Shown here piece after piece: positions 45,096 through 54,043 of a stretch of DNA of 64,000 bases. A model generated the notes under the pieces. It made no database searches and was not told the origin of the DNA. It saw nothing but the letters and a program-made list of their open reading frames with translations. The stretch spans positions 248,001 to 312,000 of the forward strand of contig NZ_JAKFFS010000007.1 in assembly GCF_021502725.1 (NCBI RefSeq), read 5' to 3'. Each line of letters opens with the position of its first letter. The first letter of the stretch is position 1. The position numbers and the translations under genes are program-made. Source of the DNA: Dyadobacter sp. CY345 (GTDB lineage Bacteria > Bacteroidota > Bacteroidia > Cytophagales > Spirosomataceae).

Positions 45096-46010
45096 TTATA
45101 CAGCCTTTTGAACATCAATAACAAAGCGCTCAGTGACGTCGGCTAAATTGGCGATTTCAGATACCGAAAATTTAGCAGTCTGTAACAAATTTTTAACAAA
45201 TTCGGTTTTGCTCTGTTCAATGCCTTTTTCAACTCCTTTTGTAATTCCTTCCTTGATACCTTCCTTTTTTGCCAAGTCCAGTACTAGCTCCCTTATTCCC
45301 ATAGTCTTTTGGTTTTCGGTTAACTCTTCAATTTTTTTATCGAATTTAACATTATAATATGGATCTGCAAAGCTTACATACCGCTGTAAAAAAATCAATA
45401 AATCGTTAATCTTCCTCTTCGCAATATTTCTTGCAAGCAGATTTTTAGCAAGCGAAAATTTGAGATTATATAACTCTTCGTCATTTAAATTCTTTTTCTT
45501 CAACGCCAGCATAATTGTTAGCACAATGATGGAAAAGGGATTTTCATTTGTTAATAATCCTATTTCACTTTGGTCCGCAATTTTAAAATTATTGAACTGA
45601 AAAATACACTTAGTGCCTAAATATTCATACGCATATTCGTGAGGGCGGAATTTATGGTTAGCATCCGTAAAGATTGCAATGGCTGTCACCGGCTTTCCAT
45701 ATTTGTCAAGGATACGATAGAAGTAAGTGAACATTCGCCTGGCGAATTCTTTATCATCGTAGCCCTGGACTTCGATATGGACTAAAATCCAATCTTCTTT
45801 TCCGCTTTTAGTAAACACCTTTACCAGTTTGTCAACAAATTTAGGTGCTTCAATATCTTCCGTCGGAAACAGTTGTTCTAACTCTTTATCCAGAAACTGA
45901 AACCCTTTTTCTATATCGAAAAGCTCGTCCGCGTGCTCAAAAAAGAAGCGTAAAAAATCTTCATAGACATTTTCCAATATGCCTTTCCATAATGTGTCAT
46001 TCCGCTTCAT
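45096..46010 (-). CDS. Rpn / PD-(D/E)XK nuclease family protein
   Basis: 304 residues. The stretch WILVHIEVQGYDDKEFARRMFTYFYRI is the PD-(D/E)XK core of Rpn (recombination-promoting nuclease, YhgA-like transposase-related) proteins, with the usual E-x-Q pattern. The C-terminal part is helical and ends in Lys/Glu repeats (KKEGIKEGITKGVEKGIEQSK), a feature of the family's variable tail. Rpn proteins cut DNA and are proposed to act in recombination or phage defence. It is a lone gene on the minus strand, convergent with DUF885. No IS ends flank it. Confidence 0.8.
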   Translation of the reverse strand: MKRNDTLWKGILENVYEDFLRFFFEHADELFDIEKGFQFLDKELEQLFPTEDIEAPKFVDKLVKVFTKSGKEDWILVHIEVQGYDDKEFARRMFTYFYRILDKYGKPVTAIAIFTDANHKFRPHEYAYEYLGTKCIFQFNNFKIADQSEIGLLTNENPFSIIVLTIMLALKKKNLNDEELYNLKFSLAKNLLARNIAKRKINDLLIFLQRYVSFADPYYNVKFDKKIEELTENQKTMGIRELVLDLAKKEGIKEGITKGVEKGIEQSKTEFVKNLLQTAKFSVSEIANLADVTERFVIDVQKAV

Positions 46011-46249
46011 TGACTCGTGATTATTGAGATTATGTACCTCTGGACAAGTGCATTTAACATTTAAAACACAAGGCGCTTAAATACATTTTCAATAACAGAC
46101 TGATATCAAGAAGAATAGTCACATAAACACATCAGATAATGGACTGCATAAGTATATCATCCTAGCAAAAAATGCTAAGAAATCATTCAAAAGGAACTAA
46201 GACATGGCTGACAGTCAGAAAGAGTCTTCTGACATAAATAGGTAATAAA

Positions 46250-46456
46250 CTAACTGGCGATTGCTGAAAAACTCTTGGAATCTGTCAGAGCGGTGCCGTT
46301 AATCATTTTTTTCTTCATTGCCTCGAGTCCGATGATAACCAGCTCTTTATACAGCTCCTGAAGGGTAATGCGTTTGTCGTTTTCTTCTAATTCAAGTTGG
46401 AGCTGTTTCGCCTTTAAATGAACTTTGTCAGGTACGTCAAGATTAACTTTTGCCAT
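46250..46456 (-). CDS. Small hypothetical protein, possibly ribbon-helix-helix-like
   Basis: A 68-residue protein (MAKVNLDVPDKVHLKAKQLQ...). A short beta-like N terminus (KVNLDVPDKV) followed by helices (LKAKQLQLELEENDKRITLQELYKELVIIGLEAMKKK) resembles small RHH-type antitoxins or plasmid proteins, but I cannot name a family. No toxin gene adjoins: the 239 bases downstream on this strand to the Rpn gene contain no convincing reading frame. The 249 bases upstream hold only A/T-rich sequence. Confidence 0.55.
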   Translation of the reverse strand: MAKVNLDVPDKVHLKAKQLQLELEENDKRITLQELYKELVIIGLEAMKKKMINGTALTDSKSFSAIAS

Positions 46457-46705
46457 TGTAGCGGAGTTAGGTTAAATTTTATAGTTAGGTTGTATTTTTT
46501 GGTATACGCAAGAATATTCCTCTTTGATTAAAAAATCCGAAAAAATTTCGATAGTGTGGGCAGTTTGCCAATGTCATGAAGGATAACGATAAATATATGA
46601 ATGTGTTCTTAAATTTACCTTTTTAAAATAAATTAAATTACTTGTAGAATAAAAAGATTAAAAGATTCTTTTAAAAGTTACATCAGAATTAGAATATTAA
46701 TGTCG

Positions 46706-47887
46706 TCAATGGGAATTTTCAAGCCGTTTCCACATTTCGACGCACGCTCTGGCATTATGATACGGGCATTTCCAAAAATTTGTTTTATCGCCGTGGATTT
46801 GGGTTCCATCTTCCTTTACAGCACCAAACCATTCTCCCCGATCTTTGTCTACAAATTTATTTTCTATATATTCCCAGCTTTTCTCTGCTTTTGCTTTGAA
46901 ATCGACATTGTTTGTAAGCTGGTAAGCATTATAAAATCCTACCAATTGCTCGGCTAAAACCCACCAATTCCGCTCTGTTTTGGTGTGTTTGGTTTCCGGA
47001 TCGTATTCATAGTTTAATGCGCCGTCAACTCCAAGACCTGTCATGGCTGCTTCGGCCATCAGAATACATTGTTTACGCGTTTTGCTTAATAACTTTTCAT
47101 CTTTTAAAACTTCTGCGGTTTCGTACAAAAGCCAAGACGCTTCAATATCATGACCATACGATATTACCCGATCTTTTGTTTCCCATTTTTCGTTAAAGAA
47201 CATTTCCATACGGTTGGTTTTGCTATTCAGGATATGATCCAGAATTGCATTCAGCATGGCCATGGTTTGTTTTTTAAGCGTCTTGTCTGGCCACACGCGG
47301 TACAGATTTGTATAAGCCTCTACCAAATGCAAATGCGTATTCATGCTTTTAATCCATGGACTTTTACTTAAAATGTAATCGTCAGTATTCGTCCAGTCTC
47401 TGGCAAATGCTTCGCGGTAACCGCCATTAACTGGATCAAAAGCATGTTTTTCAATGATATAAAACAATTCCTTCGCACGGTCAAGAGCCGGTGGGAAATT
47501 GGTGGTCCGATAATATTCACTTAAACCATACATGGCAAAAGCGTTTCCGTAGATCTGCTTTTTTGTTTCCAGTGGTTTATTATCACCATCTGTCGACCAA
47601 AAAACGCCGCCATATTTTGCATCAATGAAATGAATCGACAAGTCCTGGAAGGCTCGATCAGCAACAATCAGATATTTAGGATCTTTGAGGACTCGCTTGG
47701 CCATGGAAAATGTCCAGAGAATGCGGCTGGTGATAACCACGGCATGCGGCGCATCAGCAACTCCTTCATTGTCATAATTTACACGTCCATAAAACCCTCC
47801 GGTTTTTCTGTTAACCGCATATCTTTCCCAGTAACTGAGGATATTGACTAGCTCATTTTTAAAAGATTCCGGAGAAAAGTCAGCCAT
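46706..47887 (-). CDS. AGE family epimerase, probable cellobiose 2-epimerase
   Basis: 393 residues forming an (alpha/alpha)6 barrel of the N-acylglucosamine 2-epimerase family. The catalytic His regions are MNTHLHLVEAYTNLYRVW, ISYGHDIEASWLL and WKCPYHNARACVEM, which fit cellobiose 2-epimerases, including the length. Such enzymes turn the reducing-end glucose of cellobiose, or mannose of mannobiose, into its 2-epimer. It is cytoplasmic, with no signal peptide. It lies 81 bases downstream of the GH2 gene on the same strand, suggesting joint use of beta-mannosides or related disaccharides. Confidence 0.85.
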   Translation of the reverse strand: MADFSPESFKNELVNILSYWERYAVNRKTGGFYGRVNYDNEGVADAPHAVVITSRILWTFSMAKRVLKDPKYLIVADRAFQDLSIHFIDAKYGGVFWSTDGDNKPLETKKQIYGNAFAMYGLSEYYRTTNFPPALDRAKELFYIIEKHAFDPVNGGYREAFARDWTNTDDYILSKSPWIKSMNTHLHLVEAYTNLYRVWPDKTLKKQTMAMLNAILDHILNSKTNRMEMFFNEKWETKDRVISYGHDIEASWLLYETAEVLKDEKLLSKTRKQCILMAEAAMTGLGVDGALNYEYDPETKHTKTERNWWVLAEQLVGFYNAYQLTNNVDFKAKAEKSWEYIENKFVDKDRGEWFGAVKEDGTQIHGDKTNFWKCPYHNARACVEMWKRLENSH

Positions 47888-47968
47888 GATTTTCGATTGT
47901 TTATAAAAAAAGAAATACGCAATCTTAACTTACTTGTCTTTTCTCCGGTCTTTATATTTCACCTCAAA

Positions 47969-50602
47969 TTATTTTATTTCAACAAGCTGTTCTTTCACAT
48001 TCCAGCCATCCAATGACACAAGTGGCATTTCTCCTGATGAAGGTGTGTAGTCCATAATTACGGTTTTATTTTCTCCGGGTAAAACAGAAACATAATTGTC
48101 ATCATAAAACACAGGCAGAATCCGCTTTTTTGTTTTTGGGTCAACAAGCGATAATCGGTTAAAAAATGCTACGGGATTTTTTGCAGGATTTGATAAAGTC
48201 ACTTCAATTTTTCCTTTTTCGAGCTGTTTTGTTCTGATACTGATCTCAGCCTTTGGCATTTTATTTAGACCGCTGTAATTACCTTCGGCATCAGGCAGCC
48301 AGTATAAATTATCGCTCACAATTTCCTTGTCAAGGTTCAACAATCTTAGTGATAAGAAAACACCTTCTTTTTTGGCAAGTTCACGAATGGAAGAATTGAT
48401 TGGCGTAATCATCCTCGTCGTTGATGGGCCGATTTCTGAAAATGCCTGTCCAAGACTGGTTTCTTTGCCATTCATATCAATTGTTTTGGCCACCCACATC
48501 AAATCGTACTGATGTTTAAAGGTGTTATTTGTGATCATTATGGTGCTGTCAGCCTGGTTAAACATAATATGCAGCGGCGCACTTCCGTTATGCAAACCGT
48601 ATAGACAAGCATTTGGGTCCAGATAATAATCATACATCTGGCCGCGAAGCGATGTCCATGGATTTTGTGTTTTCCAGATAATGACGCCGGTATACCAATC
48701 CCACATGTGCGCACTGAAACCTTCCATCAAAGATCGGTACTGATCATAATTTACAAGCTGTGCTTTTTTACCAAAATCCCGAAGATCTTTTGCTTTTCCG
48801 TAAGGTTCGATATAGCCACCGTAGCCGATATATTTGTGATATTCCCAAACCGAATCCACAGTTTCCTTTTTGTCCTTTGTATTGTAAACAGGTGGAACAA
48901 GATTTTCCTTTGACATGAAGCGTTCCAGCGATTCATAATCTCCAACACCTACGGACCCGATTTCTGAATTAAAAGGCCAGGTTCTGTATTCGAAAAAGCG
49001 TTTCAAAGGCTGGATTCCATAAGGTCCGTCACCGTTTCCTCCCAGAAAATTGAAAGACATATCATCGGAGTTTGAATAATCTACAAACCAACGTGTTCCG
49101 TCCAGTTTGGTCAGTATCGAATCACGAAGCGGCAGCATAATATCCTGTGGCAGCGTAATTTCATTTCCACCGCACCAGATGGCAAGGGATGGGTAATTTC
49201 TGATCATTTTTATCTGATCTGCCGCTGATTCAAGGAACAGATTATGGTCGTCCGGATATTTCCTGCGCACCCACTGATCGTCTCTTTTCATAGGGTCAGT
49301 CCACCGGCCATTGCAGTCGCCGGATCCCCAGAAATCCTGCATTACCAGGATTCCATATTTATCACAAGCGTCATAAAATTCAGGCCTTTCTGTCAGCGCG
49401 CCGCCCCAGATACGTAACAAATTCAGGTTCATATCACGATGGAAACGCACTTCTGCATCGTATCTGGCATCAGTAAAACGAAGCATAGCATCTGAAATAA
49501 TCCAGTTTCCGCCTTTGATGAATACGCGCTGACCGTTAACAGAAATTTGCTTACTGCGGGTCACCGAATTCCAGTCTGCCTGGATTTCGCGTACACCAAC
49601 ATTTATTTTTTCTTCATCAGAAACTGCACCGTTGATAATAAACTGAATTTTCGAAGCATACAAATGCTGCGCTCCGTAACCATATGGCCACCAAAGTTTT
49701 GGATTTTCCAGAGAAAGATCCGGCAAGGTAATCTCTGCCGTGGTATGCGGTTTTACTGTAACTTCTTTGGAAACTTTCTTTCCATCAATCGTGAATAGTA
49801 AGGTCCCTTTTAGCGCAGCGTTCGTCGGATTTTCAACCTCCGTCGAAACTTTAACCGTTGCAGGTTTCTGATTTCCTTCTGGTTTCCGCTGACCATTTAC
49901 AAGCGTAATGATGTGCGGGTTTTTGATATTGATTTTACCTGTTTTTTCAATAATAACTTTGTCCCAGATCCCAGTGTTACGGTCACGAACTGGCTGAATC
50001 CAGTCCCAGCCAGCTACATACTGATGCGCGACATTTTTGGCAATAGCTCCGTCTCCGCCCTGTCCGCCATTTGGATTTCCAACTTCGTCCGGAGGATAAA
50101 CAATTACAGCGAGACGGTTTACGCCTGATTTTTGCAGTAAAGAAGTGATATTAAAAGATTGACGAAGAAACATACCGCTGTGTTTTTTAGCGTTAAGTTT
50201 CTTTCCGTTCAAGAAGATGTCCGAGCTATAATTTACACCCCGGAAATGAAGCCAGACTTCTTCGCCAGGTTTAACGGTTTCTGAGAAATCTTTTACAAAC
50301 CAATAGGTGTAATAGTCGTTACCAGTTTTGAAAATATCTGGAATCTTTTCATTGTTCATTCCAATGAACGGATCTGGAATTTGTTTATTTTCCAGCATCG
50401 TGGTCAAGACAGTACCAGGCACAACTGCCGGAATCCAGTTTGCCAAGGAATAAGCTGGTGAAGAAATTGCTGTTCCCTGATCTTTTACTTTCAAGATGGA
50501 GTTGCATTTCCAGCCTGAATTCAATTCATATTTGCTTTGTGCAAAAACGCTGGGTTGTGTCAGGCAGAATAGAAGAAGAAAACTCGTAAATAAGAATTTC
50601 AT
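47969..50602 (-). CDS. Glycoside hydrolase family 2, beta-mannosidase/exo-glucosaminidase-like
   Basis: 877 residues with a signal peptide (MKFLFTSFLLLFCLTQPSVFA). Domain order is a sugar-binding jelly roll (about 30-215, with WLHFRGVNYSSDIFLNGKKL), an Ig-like domain (about 225-335), a TIM barrel (about 340-650) and C-terminal beta domains. The acid/base Glu is in AIWCGGNEITLP and a nucleophile candidate in FNSEIGSVGV. Specificity is either beta-mannosidase or exo-beta-glucosaminidase; the neighbouring epimerase favours a mannoside route. It is periplasmic or outer-membrane located. A TATATTTG promoter box lies upstream. Confidence 0.82.
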   Translation of the reverse strand: MKFLFTSFLLLFCLTQPSVFAQSKYELNSGWKCNSILKVKDQGTAISSPAYSLANWIPAVVPGTVLTTMLENKQIPDPFIGMNNEKIPDIFKTGNDYYTYWFVKDFSETVKPGEEVWLHFRGVNYSSDIFLNGKKLNAKKHSGMFLRQSFNITSLLQKSGVNRLAVIVYPPDEVGNPNGGQGGDGAIAKNVAHQYVAGWDWIQPVRDRNTGIWDKVIIEKTGKINIKNPHIITLVNGQRKPEGNQKPATVKVSTEVENPTNAALKGTLLFTIDGKKVSKEVTVKPHTTAEITLPDLSLENPKLWWPYGYGAQHLYASKIQFIINGAVSDEEKINVGVREIQADWNSVTRSKQISVNGQRVFIKGGNWIISDAMLRFTDARYDAEVRFHRDMNLNLLRIWGGALTERPEFYDACDKYGILVMQDFWGSGDCNGRWTDPMKRDDQWVRRKYPDDHNLFLESAADQIKMIRNYPSLAIWCGGNEITLPQDIMLPLRDSILTKLDGTRWFVDYSNSDDMSFNFLGGNGDGPYGIQPLKRFFEYRTWPFNSEIGSVGVGDYESLERFMSKENLVPPVYNTKDKKETVDSVWEYHKYIGYGGYIEPYGKAKDLRDFGKKAQLVNYDQYRSLMEGFSAHMWDWYTGVIIWKTQNPWTSLRGQMYDYYLDPNACLYGLHNGSAPLHIMFNQADSTIMITNNTFKHQYDLMWVAKTIDMNGKETSLGQAFSEIGPSTTRMITPINSSIRELAKKEGVFLSLRLLNLDKEIVSDNLYWLPDAEGNYSGLNKMPKAEISIRTKQLEKGKIEVTLSNPAKNPVAFFNRLSLVDPKTKKRILPVFYDDNYVSVLPGENKTVIMDYTPSSGEMPLVSLDGWNVKEQLVEIK

Positions 50603-50635
50603 TAGAATATTTGAGTATAAGAATAATCATTATGG

Positions 50636-50643
50636 CAAATATA
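50636..50643 (-). promoter_or_regulatory. Candidate promoter for the GH2-epimerase unit
   Basis: On the minus strand TATATTTG matches TAnnTTTG, 34 bases before the GH2 start (50602). A TTTTTTG stretch (complement of 50660-50666) lies 16 bases further upstream as possible -33 box. Confidence 0.5.
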
Positions 50644-50778
50644 TTCTAACAAAAAGAGACAAAAAAGGAATATTATTGGTTTGATTAAAATATTGAATAA
50701 GAATCCTCTTATTATTAAATTATTTTTAAAACTGACAGAGGAATTGCGTGACATTCTCGCAACAAGGTGAAAGAAATT

Positions 50779-50803
50779 ATATCCCGGCTAAGAACCGGGA
50801 TAA
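50779..50803 (-). terminator. Probable terminator after the acidic protein gene
   Basis: TATCCCGG (50780-50787) pairs with CCGGGATA (50795-50802), 8 bp and a 7-base loop. On the minus strand it follows the acidic-protein gene by about 30 bases and is succeeded by ATAATTTCTTTC, a modest T-rich tract. Confidence 0.5.
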
Positions 50804-50831
50804 ATCAGATAGTTATAAGTGGTAGTGATTG

Positions 50832-51167
50832 TTAATCGCCCTGGTTTTCTTCGAGATCGTTATGATTATCGCCGCCTAAGCTGTAATAATTGTTTTCTTC
50901 GTCTTCATTTCCATCAATTTCCTCATCATCGTCAAGTTCTGAACCAGGTACATCCAGGTCATCACCAGTCAGATCATCATCAAAATCTTTTTCATTCCAG
51001 TCGTCCGCTTCCAATCCCAATTCTTTTTTTATTTTGGTGATATCCTCAGGATCAATATCTTCTTCAATCAATCCTTTGCTGAAAACATCTTCCGATGCAG
51101 GGTAGAGCGGATATCCCGGCAAATCATCATCCTCGTCGTCTAGTGAAAAATCGTCATCAATTATCAT
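50832..51167 (-). CDS. Extremely acidic small protein, function unknown
   Basis: A 111-residue protein with 45 Asp/Glu, five Lys and no Arg. It begins MIIDDDFSLDDEDDDLPGYPLYP and ends in a low-complexity acidic tail. A more ordinary central block (ASEDVFSKGLIEEDIDPEDITKIKKELGLE) may fold. There is no signal peptide or membrane segment. Such proteins could act as cation buffers or as partners of basic proteins, but that is guesswork. Divergent from the sorbosone-dehydrogenase-like gene at 51411, with a 243-base A/T-rich gap. Confidence 0.7.
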   Translation of the reverse strand: MIIDDDFSLDDEDDDLPGYPLYPASEDVFSKGLIEEDIDPEDITKIKKELGLEADDWNEKDFDDDLTGDDLDVPGSELDDDEEIDGNEDEENNYYSLGGDNHNDLEENQGD

Positions 51168-51410
51168 GTTAATAGAATTTAAGGTTAGCGGAAGTTTTGT
51201 AAGCGCTTAAAACGTGGGCCAAAAATATTACCGACAATTGTTTTAAACTAATTTTTCCAAAAATCATTCCATAAGAATTTATTATTTTGAAAATCATTGA
51301 AATGGTCAGAGTAATATTGCCTTTCTAATGCTTTTATTAGCATAGGTCAACCGTCCATCAGTCCAATTATTACATAAAGTTAAACTTTTCTAAACCTTTT
51401 GATTAACCAG

Positions 51411-52694
51411 ATGCAAAGAACATTTTTTAAAACTGCAACACTATTTACAGCCGTTGCAGGAATTAGTGGATTACTCGCCATGAGAGAATTGGATCGGTCT
51501 GAATTGACAGCCGGGAAAGTTGTTGCAAATGAAAAAGAAAATAAAATTAAACTCCCTGTCGGTTTTTCCGCAACCGTTCTGGCGTCCGATCTTGGCCCGA
51601 CAAGACATATTGCGGTGGGGAAAAGTGGCGATATCTACGTCAAACTTTCAAAGTTGAAAGAGGGGAAAGGAATTTACATTTTGCGGGATAAAAATAATGA
51701 TGGCGTAATTGATGAGAAAAAAATGTTTGGCGATTATCCTGGAACCGGAATCTATATCAAAGATGGATATTTGTATTCTTCGAGTAATACCGGCGTGTAT
51801 CGATACAAACTAAATGAAAAAGAAGAAATTATTGATACTGAAAAACCAGAAAAAAGCCTGGACGGATTGGTTGATAAGGGCCGCGACAATGCAAAACCGA
51901 TCACGCTTGACAAGGAGGGAAATCTTTACGTTACGGTAGGTTCTTACAGCGACAATTGCCGGGTTGCCGGAAGTGGGAAGGGAATGTCGCCATGTTCAAT
52001 TCTTGATTCGGCTGGCGGGATCTGGAAATTTAAGGCAGATAAGTTAAACCAAACTTTCGCCGACGGCAAACTTTACAGTACGGGACTTAAAAATGCGGTA
52101 GGAATTGACTGGGATACAAAAACAAATTCGTTGTTTGCTACGCAGCACGGAAGAGGAAAATTCGATGATTTCTATCCTCAATATTATACTCCTAAACAAA
52201 GTGCAGAATTGCCGGCTGAAACCATGTATCAGTTGAAAGGTGGAGACGATGCCGGCTGGCCATATATCTATTATGATCACATCCAGAAAAAGAAAATCCT
52301 GGCTCCGGAATATGGAGGTGACGGAAAAAAAACTGGCGGAGAAAAAGCACTGGATCCGGTTGCTGCGTTTCCTGCTCATTTAGGTCCCAATGCATTGATG
52401 TTTTACACAGGGAACATGTTTCCAGCCAGATATAAGAACGGAGCTTTTATTGCATTTCACAGCCAGTCGGCTGAATTGCATAAAGGTTATATGGTTGCCT
52501 TCGTACCGTTCGTTAACGGCAAAGCGGGCAAATGGGAGATTTTCGCCGACAATTTTGCGGGGACAGATCTTGCGAAACCGACCGGTCCGATTGAACACCG
52601 TCCCTGTGGGCTCGCACAAGGGCCAGATGGCGCACTGTATGTTACCGACGATTTGAACGGAACGATTTTCAAGATTAATTATAAGAAGAAGTAA
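51411..52694 (+). CDS. Sorbosone dehydrogenase family beta-propeller protein
   Basis: 427 residues from the ATG at 51411; a TTG at 51399 is unlikely. The N terminus (MQRTFFKTATLFTAVAGISG) looks like an export signal. Repeated blades include VGFSATVLASDLGPTRHIAVG, GNLYVTVGSYSDNCRVAGSG, LKNAVGIDWD and HRPCGLAQGPDGALYVTDD, the last being the common ending of glucose/sorbosone dehydrogenases. A calcium-binding-like loop is seen in LRDKNNDGVIDE. It is probably a periplasmic PQQ-type or related sugar dehydrogenase; cofactor use is not proved by sequence. Followed by a 21-bp terminator. Confidence 0.82.
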   Translation: MQRTFFKTATLFTAVAGISGLLAMRELDRSELTAGKVVANEKENKIKLPVGFSATVLASDLGPTRHIAVGKSGDIYVKLSKLKEGKGIYILRDKNNDGVIDEKKMFGDYPGTGIYIKDGYLYSSSNTGVYRYKLNEKEEIIDTEKPEKSLDGLVDKGRDNAKPITLDKEGNLYVTVGSYSDNCRVAGSGKGMSPCSILDSAGGIWKFKADKLNQTFADGKLYSTGLKNAVGIDWDTKTNSLFATQHGRGKFDDFYPQYYTPKQSAELPAETMYQLKGGDDAGWPYIYYDHIQKKKILAPEYGGDGKKTGGEKALDPVAAFPAHLGPNALMFYTGNMFPARYKNGAFIAFHSQSAELHKGYMVAFVPFVNGKAGKWEIFADNFAGTDLAKPTGPIEHRPCGLAQGPDGALYVTDDLNGTIFKINYKKK

Positions 52695-52706
52695 TAGTCG
52701 CAACAT

Positions 52707-52758
52707 AAAAACATGCTGATAAAGCGATGTTTTCGCTTTATCAGCATGTTTTTTTTTT
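52707..52758 (+). terminator. Terminator after the sorbosone-dehydrogenase-like gene
   Basis: A 21-bp perfect stem (52707-52727 with 52733-52753; core ACATGCTGATAAAGCGA), loop TGTTT, and ten T in the right arm and after it. It lies between convergent genes. Confidence 0.9.
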
Positions 52759-52834
52759 AGATCAAATAATGAAACATGATGATGGCAACACCTTCTGAAC
52801 ATTATTTATCATTATAGATTTCCTGATACAAACA

Positions 52835-53611
52835 TCAAAAATTGGTATCCGCCTTTTTCAAGTCCTCCTCCTTGATCCAGATATTTCTGAAATATACATT
52901 ATGCCCTTCTGATTGTAATTTCAACCCGCCCGGTACGTCAGTGATTCCTTTTCCGCCATCGTTACCGCCGTCAATTCCGGAATTTGGCCCGCCCCAAACC
53001 TGAGTTATTGAATGATTGGTATGAACCTTTTTGCCGTTAAAATAAAGCGTAACCAACGGCTTTTCGACGAGTTTTCCATCCTTAAATCTTGCTGCACGAA
53101 AGAGGATATCGTAGGCATTCCACTTGCCAACACCGTTGTAAGCCTGGTAGGGTGACTTCGTCTCGTTAATAATTGCGGCCATTCCATGTGAAGTTGTATC
53201 GCCATCCAAAACCTGGATTTCGTATCTGTTTTGCAAATAAACTCCGCTGTTTCCGCCTTCTTTTGTTATAAAAAATTCTACGTGCGCACGGAAGTCGCGG
53301 AATTCTTTTTTCGTAACAATATCAGCTGCGCCATACAAACCACCTGCCGCTGACGGATCAAAACAATTAATAACCGTTCCTTTATCAACAGGATCATTTA
53401 CGACTGTCCATTTTATCGGCATCTCAGCCTTTAACCTAGGACCTTTCCAATAAATCCATTTTTCGTCCAGCATTTTTTTTGAGCCATCCATAAAAACTTC
53501 GGCTCCTTTCACCGGTTTGGTTCCAACACCAACTTGCGCATAGGCAGTAGTGAAAATTCCTAAACCTATAACAACAGCCGGAATAATGTGGCTAATTCGA
53601 TTCAAATGCAT
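52835..53611 (-). CDS. DUF1080 protein (3-keto-disaccharide hydrolase-like), exported
   Basis: 258 residues with a signal peptide (ISHIIPAVVIGLGIFTTAYA). The concanavalin-like DUF1080 fold is shown by FRDFRAHVEFFITKEGGNSGVYLQNRYEIQVLD, YNGVGKWNAYDILFRAARF and VPGGLKLQSEGHNVYFRNIWI, the last being the family's C-terminal signature. Members cleave 3-keto-glycosides, working with sugar-oxidising Gfo/Idh/MocA enzymes; one such enzyme is encoded at 38179 in this window. Convergent with the gene at 51411. Confidence 0.85.
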   Translation of the reverse strand: MHLNRISHIIPAVVIGLGIFTTAYAQVGVGTKPVKGAEVFMDGSKKMLDEKWIYWKGPRLKAEMPIKWTVVNDPVDKGTVINCFDPSAAGGLYGAADIVTKKEFRDFRAHVEFFITKEGGNSGVYLQNRYEIQVLDGDTTSHGMAAIINETKSPYQAYNGVGKWNAYDILFRAARFKDGKLVEKPLVTLYFNGKKVHTNHSITQVWGGPNSGIDGGNDGGKGITDVPGGLKLQSEGHNVYFRNIWIKEEDLKKADTNF

Positions 53612-53759
53612 AAATGTGGTTAGTTAGTTTTAAGTAATAAGTAGAAGCGTAATTTTTCTCCGCTTAGGTAGTATAAGTCACTGAAGTTTTTTAATTACTC
53701 AAAAAGTTTGGAATGAATAAAACAAAGTTTTACGTTTTACCAAGATTCCAAACGGTGTA

Positions 53760-53790
53760 TTGAACCGTTGCTTAGAATTTCTTATTTTTG
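53760..53790 (+). promoter_or_regulatory. Candidate promoter of the ParE/RelE-type toxin-antitoxin operon
   Basis: TTG (53760-53762) and TATTTTTG (53783-53790) are separated by 20 bases, a good fit to the Bacteroidota -33/-7 pattern TTG-N20-TAnnTTTG. Transcription would start near 53796, leaving a leader of about 16 bases before the antitoxin ATG at 53812. Confidence 0.6.
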
Positions 53791-53811
53791 TTAATACCTA
53801 ATTCGTAACTA

Positions 53812-54042
53812 ATGAAATTACAGGTTATTCAAGACAGTTCCGGAAAGAACACCGGCGTTTTTATCCCGATTGACGATTGGACTTTAATAAAATCAGTCTA
53901 TCCGGATATTGAGACACTAAATCAAGAACTGCCGAAATGGCAAAAAGAAATTATCGATTTGCGACTTGATAAAATAGAAAAGAATCCAGGCAGCTTAAAG
54001 CCAATAGAAGATCTTTTTAAGGAATTAGATAAGGAAATTTGA
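53812..54042 (+). CDS. Antitoxin component of a type II toxin-antitoxin pair
   Basis: A 76-residue protein. The N-terminal part (MKLQVIQDSSGKNTGVFIPIDDWTLIK) resembles Phd/YefM or related small antitoxins of ParE/RelE systems, followed by a helical toxin-binding part (LPKWQKEIIDLRLDKIEKNPGSLK) and an acidic end. It is one base apart from the toxin gene (stop 54042, ATG 54044). It should bind and neutralise the toxin and repress the promoter just upstream. Confidence 0.75.
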   Translation: MKLQVIQDSSGKNTGVFIPIDDWTLIKSVYPDIETLNQELPKWQKEIIDLRLDKIEKNPGSLKPIEDLFKELDKEI

Positions 54043-54043
54043 T

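Noticed and set aside
46011..46249. Possible RNA gene or toxin gene next to the RHH-like protein
   Set aside because: No tRNA-like cloverleaf, hairpin with T-run or convincing reading frame could be seen in the stretch.
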